Of a DNA stretch of 44,115 bases, positions 1 through 9,760 are shown in pieces. The notes beneath the pieces are model-generated. The model had not been told where the DNA came from, did not search any database, and was given only the letters and a program-made list of their open reading frames with translations. Every line of letters begins with the position of its first letter. Positions within the stretch are counted from its first letter, which is position 1. Source of the DNA: Stentor coeruleus (lineage: Eukaryota > Ciliophora > Heterotrichea > Heterotrichida > Stentoridae); assembly GCA_001970955.1 (NCBI GenBank), contig MPUH01000593.1, positions 1-44,115 on the forward strand. Reading direction: 5' to 3'. Both the position numbers and the translations under genes were made by a program.

Positions 1-981
1 CTTCTTTCGCGACCTTGTATTTCATTGATAATTACAGCCATTGAAAATGGTTATGTGTAAAGGAGAATTTATTCTATCTCCTATCTTAGACTATTTTACA
101 ATAAAAGTAAAATATGTCTAAGTTTAATATGGAATAAAAAATGTCATTTTGAATATCATGGTTTTACTTTAAACAAGGTTAATGATTGTATAATATTTTG
201 TGATAGGTTTTTAAATTGATTTTTTAAGACTAGAAAACAAGTTGTGTTTATAGATTATTATTTTTTGGATGTAAAATTTAATGTGTATTGATATTAGATT
301 GATATTGATATTATAAGTTTAATATGGTACAAGTAACTTAATTTAAACATGAGCTATAGCAAAAATCTTAATTGGCTTGTGATAAGTGCTAGGGTAATTT
401 TTAATATATATAAACATAATTAGATGATTCGAGTATATAAATTGATATTAAATCCCTAAAATGTTTATTACTACTAAATAAACAAACTATACTTTCTGTA
501 CCTTATATAATACTATATACAATTTATTACAAATTTCAAAAAAAATAATCTAAACATCAATTTACCTTCAAAACACTTAAAGATTATCTTCTTATAAAAG
601 CTGCACACCCTTCCCTAACCCTCACCAATAATAAAATTCTCCTCATTCTACCAATCCTCCCAACCAAAAATGCAATCCCATACAAATAAAAAAGTGCCAA
701 ATTTCCAAAAGCCACTTCAAATACTACCCAAACCCAAAGAACTTCAATCATATCAAATAAAACCCAACATCCACAACATCTTCAAAAAAACCCCAACCTC
801 ACATTCAAAAATCCAAAATTCACAACCCGAAACAAAATAGCCTTTAAAATGCCAACATTCAAATCATCCAACCTTTCTCTATCTAAAAAAAAGCATTTCC
901 ATAATAAAATCCCTTTCAAAAACATAGTCTAATACAAAAAGCCTATAAGCCTGTAAAATATGCATACAAATAGTGGTATAA
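1..981. other. Intergenic, no gene seen
   Basis: No reading frame of credible length or composition is present on either strand. From about 540 to 980 the plus strand is rich in A and C and nearly free of G, the pattern seen upstream of most plus-strand genes here. This stretch is therefore probably the 5' flank of the gene starting at 982. The left half is ordinary A/T-rich sequence. No tRNA-like or telomere-like array was found. Confidence 0.5.
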
Positions 982-1401
982 ATGTCGAATCCCTTAGTTG
1001 CGTTCAAGAACAAGTACTTCAAAATACCTGATTGCTGGAGAGGGTTATTGATTCTAGGAGGAGTTTTGATTGTAGACAAGTATATCATGGATTACTTTAT
1101 AAATCATCATATATTTGGTGATGATGGACTAGGGGGAGATATCCTGGTTATTAAGTCTAGAGTTGATCATCATGAAGCAGAATTTAGAGAAGCAAGGAAA
1201 AAATACTATTGGCATCAAAAGTCTGGTCGTTATTACTTACCTGGTAGTATGGCAATCAATACCAAACTTGACTACAAGACACTTAGTTACAACAACTCGC
1301 ATTTAGATTCATGGGTTGATCCAAAGACCATTCCATCAGGACATAACCCTGAAAACAACACCTTCTCATTCTGTGCTGCAGAGAATTTCAATAAAGAATA
1401 A
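982..1401 (+). CDS. Small protein with one N-terminal membrane segment, unknown
   Basis: I do not recognise this 139-residue protein. A hydrophobic stretch at about residues 19-34 (WRGLLILGGVLIVDKY) is followed by a soluble part rich in charged and aromatic residues (HHEAEFREARKKYYWHQKSGRYYLPG) and an Asn-rich C-terminus. The layout, with a short N-terminus, one membrane span and a hydrophilic tail, resembles accessory subunits of mitochondrial respiratory complexes in ciliates; that is only an inference from architecture. The start is the first ATG after a G-poor flank and the gene ends at TAA. Codon use matches the neighbours. Confidence 0.7.
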   Translation: MSNPLVAFKNKYFKIPDCWRGLLILGGVLIVDKYIMDYFINHHIFGDDGLGGDILVIKSRVDHHEAEFREARKKYYWHQKSGRYYLPGSMAINTKLDYKTLSYNNSHLDSWVDPKTIPSGHNPENNTFSFCAAENFNKE

Positions 1402-1757
1402 CTAGGTCTAATAGTTTTAGTTTAAACAATAAAGTCTTTACGTCCAAAAATCGTCATAGTATCCATTTCACCATACCCAACCCAAAACATCCATCATTTA
1501 AAATCCTACACAGCGACCATATCCTAACCATAAATCCAAAACCACAACAAAAATCCTAAAAATCCAAAAAAATTCCAAAACTCATCATCTCCCTACCCAA
1601 AAAACCAAAAAAAAAAAAATTCTCATCCTTTCTTCAAAAAACCCATCATATCACATCTAATACTTTTCACATATAAAAACCCTTATTAATAAAATAACCT
1701 ATTTCCAAACACAAACTCCACATCTTCCTAGTTTTCAAAAACATATTTTCATTATAA
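1402..1757. other. Intergenic, G-poor 5' flank
   Basis: Nothing gene-like is present. The plus strand is almost devoid of G (about 1440-1750), as before other plus-strand genes in this window. A poly-A run lies near 1608-1618. Confidence 0.5.
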
Positions 1758-2453
1758 ATGGCTTCAATACTCTATTCAATTGTCGCTTCAGATACAAGTT
1801 CAACACCTTTAGCTGAAGCATCTTTAGCAGAAGGGAACTTCAATTTACTAGCATTAAAGCTCCTTACTAAAGTACGAAAGAATTCATCAGTATCTTATGT
1901 TTATGAAAACAAATATATTTTTCACTACAACAATGAATTTGGTTTAACGTTTATGTGTATGACTGATGCTGCTTTTCATAATAGGACTGCTTATGCATTT
2001 TTGTTTGATATTAAAGAAAAGTTTATAGAAAAATACGGAGAGAATGCTAAAGATATGCAAGGGTTTAGTGCTAATAGGGAGTTTGGTAATGTGCTTAAGG
2101 GGAAAATGCATTTTTATAATAGTGATTCGGATTCTGAAGATAAATTGAAGATTGTTAAAGAAAATATTATGAAAACTAAAGATGTGATGATTGAAAATAT
2201 TGATAAAGTTTTAGCAAGAGGGGAGAAAATTGAGTTGCTGGTTAATAAAACTCAACAGCTAAGCGACTCAGCAGTAAAAATGAAAAACACAGTAATTTAT
2301 AAACAGGCATCAAAAGTCAAAAGGTTCATGTGGTGGCAAAACAAAAAACTAACCGCCTTGCTTATTTTCATAATCATTGTATCATTTATTCAGATAATCT
2401 TATATTTCATCATAACCTTTTCATGCGGAGGTTTTTCTTTCCCAAACTGCTAA
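1758..2453 (+). CDS. VAMP7-like longin R-SNARE
   Basis: A 231-residue protein with the full VAMP7/YKT6-class order. The longin domain is at about 1-120 (begins MASILYSIVASDT, contains the YVYENKYIFHY and GLTFMCMTD strands). The SNARE motif is at about 135-190, with the zero-layer arginine at R154 in KVLARGEKIELLV. One C-terminal membrane anchor lies at about 198-221. Such proteins sit on endosomal, lysosomal or contractile-vacuole membranes and pair with Q-SNAREs to drive fusion. The tail after the membrane span (SCGGFSFPNC) is short and lumenal, with two cysteines. Length and domain order are normal for the family. The exact paralogue within the ciliate VAMP7 expansion cannot be told from sequence alone. 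Confidence 0.9.
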   Translation: MASILYSIVASDTSSTPLAEASLAEGNFNLLALKLLTKVRKNSSVSYVYENKYIFHYNNEFGLTFMCMTDAAFHNRTAYAFLFDIKEKFIEKYGENAKDMQGFSANREFGNVLKGKMHFYNSDSDSEDKLKIVKENIMKTKDVMIENIDKVLARGEKIELLVNKTQQLSDSAVKMKNTVIYKQASKVKRFMWWQNKKLTALLIFIIIVSFIQIILYFIITFSCGGFSFPNC

Positions 2454-3370
2454 GTTTAGTCATATCTAACTACAGTTTAATAAACTCCTAAACCCAAAAT
2501 CCTATCTTATAAATCTCTAAAATATATAAAATTATTATGGTAAATTATTATACTTTTTTTTTTACTTTTGCTCAAACTTTTGAGGATATAAAAAGAGCAT
2601 AAAAATAGCCTAACTCATTAGGAAAAAACTAGTTTTAGTTATAAAATACTCGTTATGATAATAAAAGCTATAATCATATTCCATGTTATTATTGTGGCAA
2701 CTTATCGAATCTATATAATATTTTATGTTAATTTTATAATAAAGATAATAATGAGAGACATATAAATTATTATTGGTACAGTGATTCTGAAAGGACTGCA
2801 GGAGGAATTTTGACTATTTTACTTGAAGTTTTTTTGGTAACTTTTTATCCTTTATAAATTTTGCAGACCGGGTAAATTCCTAAAATTGCCTGAATAGAAA
2901 ATTTTATTAGAAGACTCTTCAAAATTTGATACTGATAAAACTCTTATTAAAAATCAAAACAGGATTTTAAATGCGTGTAATCATTTAAATTAAGGAAATT
3001 TGATAGATTTCATCATTGTAAATAGTGTGATAGGATATTATGGACTTTTTTTAGAATTAGATATAAAGTTTTGTGGTAACAGCATATACTTTAGAAGTTT
3101 TATTGACAATAGGAATTTTTAGGTTTATTATTTTCCATTTATGGTTGATTTAGAATGGCTATACAGTAATTGAGAAGAAAAGTTATAAATATTACCAAAT
3201 CGCCATATATCCAAAATATAATAAATAATTATAAAAACGCATTGGGTAACAACTTATAGCTCTGGTTCCTACTTTTGGCTACAAGAAATCCAAAGACTCA
3301 AGTTTTCACTCACTACAAAAAATATTAATTATTAATGATTTACAACTATATTTTTAAAGGTTTCTCATGA
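2454..3370. other. Intergenic between convergent genes
   Basis: About 0.9 kb separates the convergent VAMP7-like and NAA30 genes. All frames are broken by frequent stops and nothing resembles a conserved protein or a structured RNA. The part nearest the VAMP gene is T/G-rich on the plus strand, the usual 3' flank pattern here. Confidence 0.45.
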
Positions 3371-3826
3371 TTAATTTAGCCATAGTTTAAGTCTATATGC
3401 ATCATTGCCATTTAAATAATAGCTCTGCAATCTTTTATCTCTTGCAAATCCAAAGCCTTCATAAAGTTTTAATGCTGCAGTATTAGTAACTTCAGTTTCT
3501 AAGACAATTTCATCAACTTTCGCATCTTTCATAGCCTGTATTGCTTGCGATACTAGTTTTCTACCGATTCCAGCCCTACGATAATCTTGTTTTACAGCTA
3601 ACATGGCAATATATCCTCTAAGAATCTTATTATGAGTATCAGCTTTACATACAATAACTCCTATTAGATCATTTCCTTTATAAGCAAGAATACATAGTTT
3701 AGGCCAATTGTAAAGAAAATATCTATATGTGAAAATGCTATAAGGCTCAGAGAGCTCTGAATCAATCATCTTCATAAGATCAGTGAGTTGAGACTCTTCA
3801 CTGTATATTTTGTATACAATTTCCAT
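3371..3826 (-). CDS. NAA30: N-alpha-acetyltransferase 30 (NatC catalytic subunit)
   Basis: A 151-residue GNAT-fold acetyltransferase. The acetyl-CoA binding motif A is clear at about 74-98 ([19 protein letters not shown], with the R/Q-x-x-G-x-G/A loop as RRAGIG at 83-88). It is followed by the family's [20 protein letters not shown] (about 108-127), which in NAA30/MAK3 forms the peptide-binding and C-terminal GNAT strands. The N-terminal part ([20 protein letters not shown]) matches the NAA30 signature that recognises Met-hydrophobic N-termini. The enzyme acetylates nascent N-termini at the ribosome together with NAA35 and NAA38. It is shorter than animal NAA30 because it lacks their long N-terminal extension, which is normal for protists. 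The gene ends at TAA. Confidence 0.9.
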   Translation of the reverse strand: MEIVYKIYSEESQLTDLMKMIDSELSEPYSIFTYRYFLYNWPKLCILAYKGNDLIGVIVCKADTHNKILRGYIAMLAVKQDYRRAGIGRKLVSQAIQAMKDAKVDEIVLETEVTNTAALKLYEGFGFARDKRLQSYYLNGNDAYRLKLWLN

Positions 3827-4399
3827 ACTGAACTAAAATATTAATTGTTAAGATAAGATAAAAATACTTAAATAATTATGAGATTTTATTAGTGTTTATA
3901 TGAATGATAAAGTTTTTACTTTTTTGTATCTGATAATAAGGGTTTTTTTCATGTAATGTTTATATGGTTAATGTAAAATTATGTATTTATTGCTATGAAA
4001 ATCAGATGATAGGTGAATGATAAAATTATAATTTCGATTACTAAATATAAAATTTGTACTTATTGAATGTGTTTTGTTTTCAAAATCTGTGTTATTAGAA
4101 AAATCTGCATATGTCCTTACGATTAAAAAACAACCCTTTCCATTACTAACTTTCTAACCTATTTTCTATAACTTTATCGTAACTTACGATAAATTTCTTT
4201 TTATCAAAATTCATAAATTTTTTACATTTTCTTTAATCAAAGCACTTAAATCATGAATAAAATATCACATTGCACAAAAGATTTCTTCCCTAACAAAAAC
4301 TTTGATAAGATATTTTTCCAAATACAAAACAACCCTAAGCCCTTCCAAACTTTAAAAACATCATTCAATATCTTACCTAAAACCTCATAACTAATTACT
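3827..4399. other. Intergenic, no gene seen
   Basis: A/T-rich sequence between two minus-strand genes. Short open stretches exist near the right end but have no coding character. The sequence between about 4100 and 4390 is C-rich and G-poor on the plus strand, which is G-rich on the strand of the gene ending at 4400. That fits the 3' flank skew described in the findings. Confidence 0.45.
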
Positions 4400-5245
4400 T
4401 CAAGAATCTGGATTAGAAAAATGTTCAATAGTCGCTTTGACCACTCCATTCCTAGCAATAAGTGCCCTTAATACTTCCTGCACACTAACCCTTTTCTTGC
4501 CTACAGTCGAGCAAACATTCACAAGTCTTTCAAACTTATCATCAATATCCTCTTCCTCACACCTAATATTAATCTCTCCAAAATCCAAAATATCCCTTTT
4601 ATTTTGTTTAACCACAATCTTAATGCTTTTCATCTCATCCTCATCAGGTATAAACAACCTTTCTTCCTTAGGTTTTTTTATAGGACTAACATAAGGTGAT
4701 GCTGTTGGTGTACTTGACCTCTTAACAGGCAAATTAATTTTATTTTCTTGAGTATTTTTTTTTGGCATGATATGTTTCCAATGATATCTTAGACTATCTG
4801 GTGTATGATCAAGACCAAGACCTTTATTTAAAGCATCTTCCCAAAATTTTACAACTGTCGGACTTCCAGCATGAGTTTCAACATATTTCTTCATAATCTC
4901 CTCTTCATCTTGTCTATATGCTTTCCTCGTCTGACTCCTAGCAGCGGTAAATTTAGCCATCCTATACTCTTTTAAGTCTTGTAATTGTTTAAGACTGATT
5001 GAGTCTTTTATAAAATTATAAGAATAAACCGGATGCGAAACTTTATTAGAAAAAGGAGCCCCAACATCAAAAGGCACAATTTCAATTGAATCCTGTTCTC
5101 TAGTCTGGATTATTTTCCCGCCATGTTTTTCTATGAGCTTCGTCATATCTTTTTTTTCCACACAGTCATTCATGTAGAACTTCATACCTTTACGTGCTTG
5201 AACAAAAATTTTGGCCATAATTACATACCATTTAGTCTCAACCAA
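4400..5245 (-). CDS. RAP1-like telomere protein (BRCT + Myb + C-terminal domain)
   Basis: The 281-residue protein has the three-part layout of RAP1/TERF2IP. An N-terminal BRCT-like domain spans about 12-97 (GMKFYMNDCVEKKDM, KHGGKI and HPVYSYNFIKDSIS, the last being the typical closing helix). A Myb/homeodomain-like module spans about 107-161 (RKAYRQDEEEIMKKYV, then FWEDALNKGL, then HTPDSLRYHWKHIMPKK). A linker with SP/TP sites and basic residues follows, and then a C-terminal helical segment at about 234-281 resembling the RAP1 C-terminal domain. RAP1 acts at telomeres through protein partners or direct Myb binding; DNA binding here is inferred. Translation may begin at the second Met (10th residue, MAKIFVQ), leaving about 61 bp to the divergent neighbour. 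It stops at TGA, with TAG three codons later. Confidence 0.75.
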   Translation of the reverse strand: MVETKWYVIMAKIFVQARKGMKFYMNDCVEKKDMTKLIEKHGGKIIQTREQDSIEIVPFDVGAPFSNKVSHPVYSYNFIKDSISLKQLQDLKEYRMAKFTAARSQTRKAYRQDEEEIMKKYVETHAGSPTVVKFWEDALNKGLGLDHTPDSLRYHWKHIMPKKNTQENKINLPVKRSSTPTASPYVSPIKKPKEERLFIPDEDEMKSIKIVVKQNKRDILDFGEINIRCEEEDIDDKFERLVNVCSTVGKKRVSVQEVLRALIARNGVVKATIEHFSNPDS

Positions 5246-6635
<1,390 letters not shown>

Positions 6636-6747
6636 AATAAAATTTAGATGAAGATTTAAGATTTTATAAGGAGTTAGTATTATGAATTTATTATAAAAGT
6701 TGTATAATGTTCAGATTTTCATCATTTATTATTAATTAACTGATACA

Positions 6748-9351
6748 ATGTCATCACATGCAGAAATAGATGCATTTACTTTCGAGACGAAAATGAGGAC
6801 AATGATTCAAGACCTCATTGCTCCTACTATTCGCCGAACAATAGAAGTTCAGAACATGGCTGAACAGGTACAAAAAAATGATTCTTCCAATACTGATAGA
6901 ATTGAATCATTAGAATACAATCTTTCAAGAATAGTATCTAAAATGCCTATGCTTGATGATATCTATAAGCAAGTCCAAACCCTGCAATCCGAGAAAAATG
7001 TAGTTGATTCAATGGTCTCTCTAAAACATGAAGCAATACTAAGCCAGGTGAACATGAATAAACAAGCAATAGAAAGTTTAGCTTACCTAAACAAAACAAA
7101 CGAAGAAACATTGATTGTACTAAAAAACACAGTCCAAGATTATACTGAAAGCTTAAACGGTCTTAAAGATTCTCTAATTCATGAAAATGGTATTATATCT
7201 AAAAAACTTGAAAAAACACGTATACAAGCTAAAGAGCTTTGGGATATTTTAACTGAAAAAATGCATAAAACAACGACCCAAGTAGAAAATTTTAACTGCA
7301 TAACCCTGCCAAAAATCCACGCTGATGTCGAAATGCTAAGACGAAAAATCGAAGATGAAGGAAAACTGATGCAGCAACGTATTGACATGATGATCAGCTA
7401 TGAAGAATTTGAGAAATTTGGAAGAAGTCTAAAATATGAGATTGAAAAAACCCATCAAAACCTAAAAATCCTATCACAAAACAGTGAAAAAGTAGAAGAA
7501 TATTTAGATCATTATTTACCAATTGAAACTTGGAGTATGGTTTCTGAAGGGATAAGTTCAATTGACCCAAAAGTTCTTGGAAACTTTATAGACTTTGATA
7601 CTCAAAAATATGAAACCCTTAAACTTGATATTGATTTTGATTATCTAGATATAGATGGGCTGTCTAAACGAGCTTTAGATTCTTTTGATGAAGGGTTAAA
7701 AAGAAAAGAAAGCTTACGTTTAACTGTTGCTTCAGTTGCTGCGGCACAAAGACCACCAAAAAAAGTTTTTAAAAAACCGATAAAACCTACGAAGTCTCCT
7801 ATGAAAATCGATAGACCTAGGGAAATATATATAAAATCAAGAGGTATAGATATTGTAAATTCAGTCATTCCTGAAGAAACAACTCCACAAATTGATGCTG
7901 AGGATAAAATGTTAAGAAGGGAAAATGTTAGAAGAAAGGAATCTTTAGATAACGCATTACAAAATGTAGAAAACTTAAAAAACCAAACTGAATCGTTAGG
8001 AAGTTCAGAAGACATTTCGCCGAAATTACCTAAGAAAATATCACAAGAAGCTATAGGGTTATTAGAAGAACCTGAAAAGTTTATTGATAAAACTGAAGAT
8101 ATAAAAGAATTTGATGAACCCGCTCAGCTAGCTGAGCGAAACGACACTTTTCAGCCTATAAGTTTACATTCTAAACCTAATTCTCGACATGAAGAAATAC
8201 CTATAGAGGACCCAGCTGAGATAATTGATGAGAAATTTGAGATTGATAAAGTTAGAAGCCCAACTACTCCAATGTGGCCTGAAGAAATCAAAGACCCAGT
8301 TCGAGAAGTTACATCATTAAAAGTTGAAGGTTTATTATCAGGTACAAAAACTAATCAACAAAGTAGAAAAGCTTTAATTGCTATTGATGAGAATCCTTCA
8401 CTTTATATGCCTGTTCCTTCACGACCAATTTCTAGAGCTCAACTACCATTTGTAAACATGAGCCCAAATTCTGAATCAGAAAGTATCACCCCAGACCCAG
8501 GGAACTATAAAAATTCATCAGAATCCTCACCTGGAGTCGACCCTGCAAAACTGGAAAATGATATTGAAAACCTTAAAACCACAATGGCCACAGTTGAAAA
8601 CATAAGCAAAGAAGTCTCAGAAACCACTGCAAAAAACTCAAAAATCCTCACAGAAAGCCTAGAAAAATTCTCCCAGGACCTGTCATCGAATTTTATGTTA
8701 ATGCACGGAGAAATCAAAGGACTCATACAAAAAACCAAACAAAATCGTACGGATGTAGCCAAAACTTTATCTATTTATCAAGCTGATCTTAAAGAAAAAT
8801 CGTTAATCACTGATCGTATAGACAAACAATTTAACAATGTAAGTGAATTAGTCAGTAACCTTGTTGAGTTTAATAAAGTTATACATATAATCCTTGCTCA
8901 AGAAGAAGAAGATCGTGAAGGGTTGAGTCTTATTGGTTTTACAGATAACAGTTCAAAGTCTTTACAAAAAGCGTATTTGTCTTTGAAACCTGAATGTATG
9001 AGTTGTTCTGGTGCGAATACTCTTGTGACTTCAGCATTTAAAATGGCTTGTATCAATTATAACCCTTCACCTGTTAAGTATAATATGAAGGTTTTTACTA
9101 GGAAACAAATAATTCAGGTACTTGGGAATTTTATTAATGAGTCTTGGAGATCTGCTAGTGCTAAGCCACCTTATGATATAGTTCCCCCACCAACTATGAG
9201 TAATGTATCTTTGACAACTGAAATGACTAAAAGAAGGAATAAGTATAGTAGGAGTCAATATTTGGAACTACCAAGTTTGAATACTAGTAAACAATTTCTT
9301 GATATTAGTGATACATCTTTACATAGCTTTAGAGATTTTAGACCATCTTAG
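6748..9351 (+). CDS. Long coiled-coil protein with conserved Cys-containing C-terminal segment
   Basis: An 867-residue protein that I cannot name. Residues about 10-270 are predicted coiled coil (heptad-like QVQKNDSSNTDRIESLEYNL and SEKVEEYLDHYLP). A long acidic, Ser/Pro-rich, probably disordered middle follows (about 310-600, with patches such as PPKKVFKKPIKPTKSP), then a second coiled coil at about 605-735. A compact segment near 745-800 contains LKPECMSCSGA and KVFTRKQIIQVLGNFINESW and looks like a folded C-terminal module. The two-coiled-coil plus ECxSC layout recalls the QRICH2/C16orf96 group (DUF4795) of axonemal proteins; this is a tentative resemblance. The start is the first ATG, 112 bp after the RUVBL2 stop. 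Confidence 0.8.
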   Translation: MSSHAEIDAFTFETKMRTMIQDLIAPTIRRTIEVQNMAEQVQKNDSSNTDRIESLEYNLSRIVSKMPMLDDIYKQVQTLQSEKNVVDSMVSLKHEAILSQVNMNKQAIESLAYLNKTNEETLIVLKNTVQDYTESLNGLKDSLIHENGIISKKLEKTRIQAKELWDILTEKMHKTTTQVENFNCITLPKIHADVEMLRRKIEDEGKLMQQRIDMMISYEEFEKFGRSLKYEIEKTHQNLKILSQNSEKVEEYLDHYLPIETWSMVSEGISSIDPKVLGNFIDFDTQKYETLKLDIDFDYLDIDGLSKRALDSFDEGLKRKESLRLTVASVAAAQRPPKKVFKKPIKPTKSPMKIDRPREIYIKSRGIDIVNSVIPEETTPQIDAEDKMLRRENVRRKESLDNALQNVENLKNQTESLGSSEDISPKLPKKISQEAIGLLEEPEKFIDKTEDIKEFDEPAQLAERNDTFQPISLHSKPNSRHEEIPIEDPAEIIDEKFEIDKVRSPTTPMWPEEIKDPVREVTSLKVEGLLSGTKTNQQSRKALIAIDENPSLYMPVPSRPISRAQLPFVNMSPNSESESITPDPGNYKNSSESSPGVDPAKLENDIENLKTTMATVENISKEVSETTAKNSKILTESLEKFSQDLSSNFMLMHGEIKGLIQKTKQNRTDVAKTLSIYQADLKEKSLITDRIDKQFNNVSELVSNLVEFNKVIHIILAQEEEDREGLSLIGFTDNSSKSLQKAYLSLKPECMSCSGANTLVTSAFKMACINYNPSPVKYNMKVFTRKQIIQVLGNFINESWRSASAKPPYDIVPPPTMSNVSLTTEMTKRRNKYSRSQYLELPSLNTSKQFLDISDTSLHSFRDFRPS

Positions 9352-9760
9352 ATTAATGTAATATAAGGTTTAAGATAGGAAAGGATTATATTATTGGGTG
9401 CTAGTGAATGAGTTAAGCATAGTGTTTTAGAGAAAAAAAAAGAGAATTCAGTAGTGAAAAGTAATGATATTATATTGATGTTTTGTTAGTGGAATTATTA
9501 ATGATGAGCTAAATCAAAAAATATTTAACATATACACCATATGAATACCAATTTTTACTAAGTTCCAAGCTATCTTATGCATAACTCCTATCTTTTAATT
9601 TAGCGTCCTATGCATTATAAACATAAATTTAGATTTTAAAATCATAAAAACCTAAAAAAATTTTACTAAGTTCCAAGCTATCTTATGCATAACTCCTATC
9701 TTTTAATTTAGCGTCCTATGCATTATAAACATAAATTTAGATTTTTAGTAAACATATGTT
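9352..9760. other. Convergent intergenic region with a duplicated 85-bp segment
   Basis: This separates the 3' ends of the coiled-coil gene (plus) and FAN1 (minus). The left half is G/T-rich and the right half A/C-rich on the plus strand, changing near 9515, as expected if each 3' flank is G-rich on its own coding strand. The right half contains the 85-bp direct repeat annotated separately. No coding frame is seen. Confidence 0.5.
9553..9745. repeat. Perfect 85-bp direct repeat with 23-bp spacer
   Basis: Positions 9553-9637 and 9661-9745 are identical over 85 bases, separated by 23 bp of A/T-rich sequence (9638-9660). The unit contains the palindrome TTATGCATAA and a later CTATGCATTAT. No N lies between the copies, unlike the four assembly duplications in this window, so the repeat may be real. 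It sits 16 bp past the FAN1 stop codon and could lie in that gene's 3' UTR. Confidence 0.9.

Noticed and set aside
600..620. CCCTAACCCTC as a telomere remnant
   Set aside because: It occurs once only, in a generally C/A-rich flank, with no array.
879..1088. Minus-strand frame overlapping the start of the gene at 982
   Set aside because: It is antisense to a better coding frame, has unlikely composition and carries no motif.
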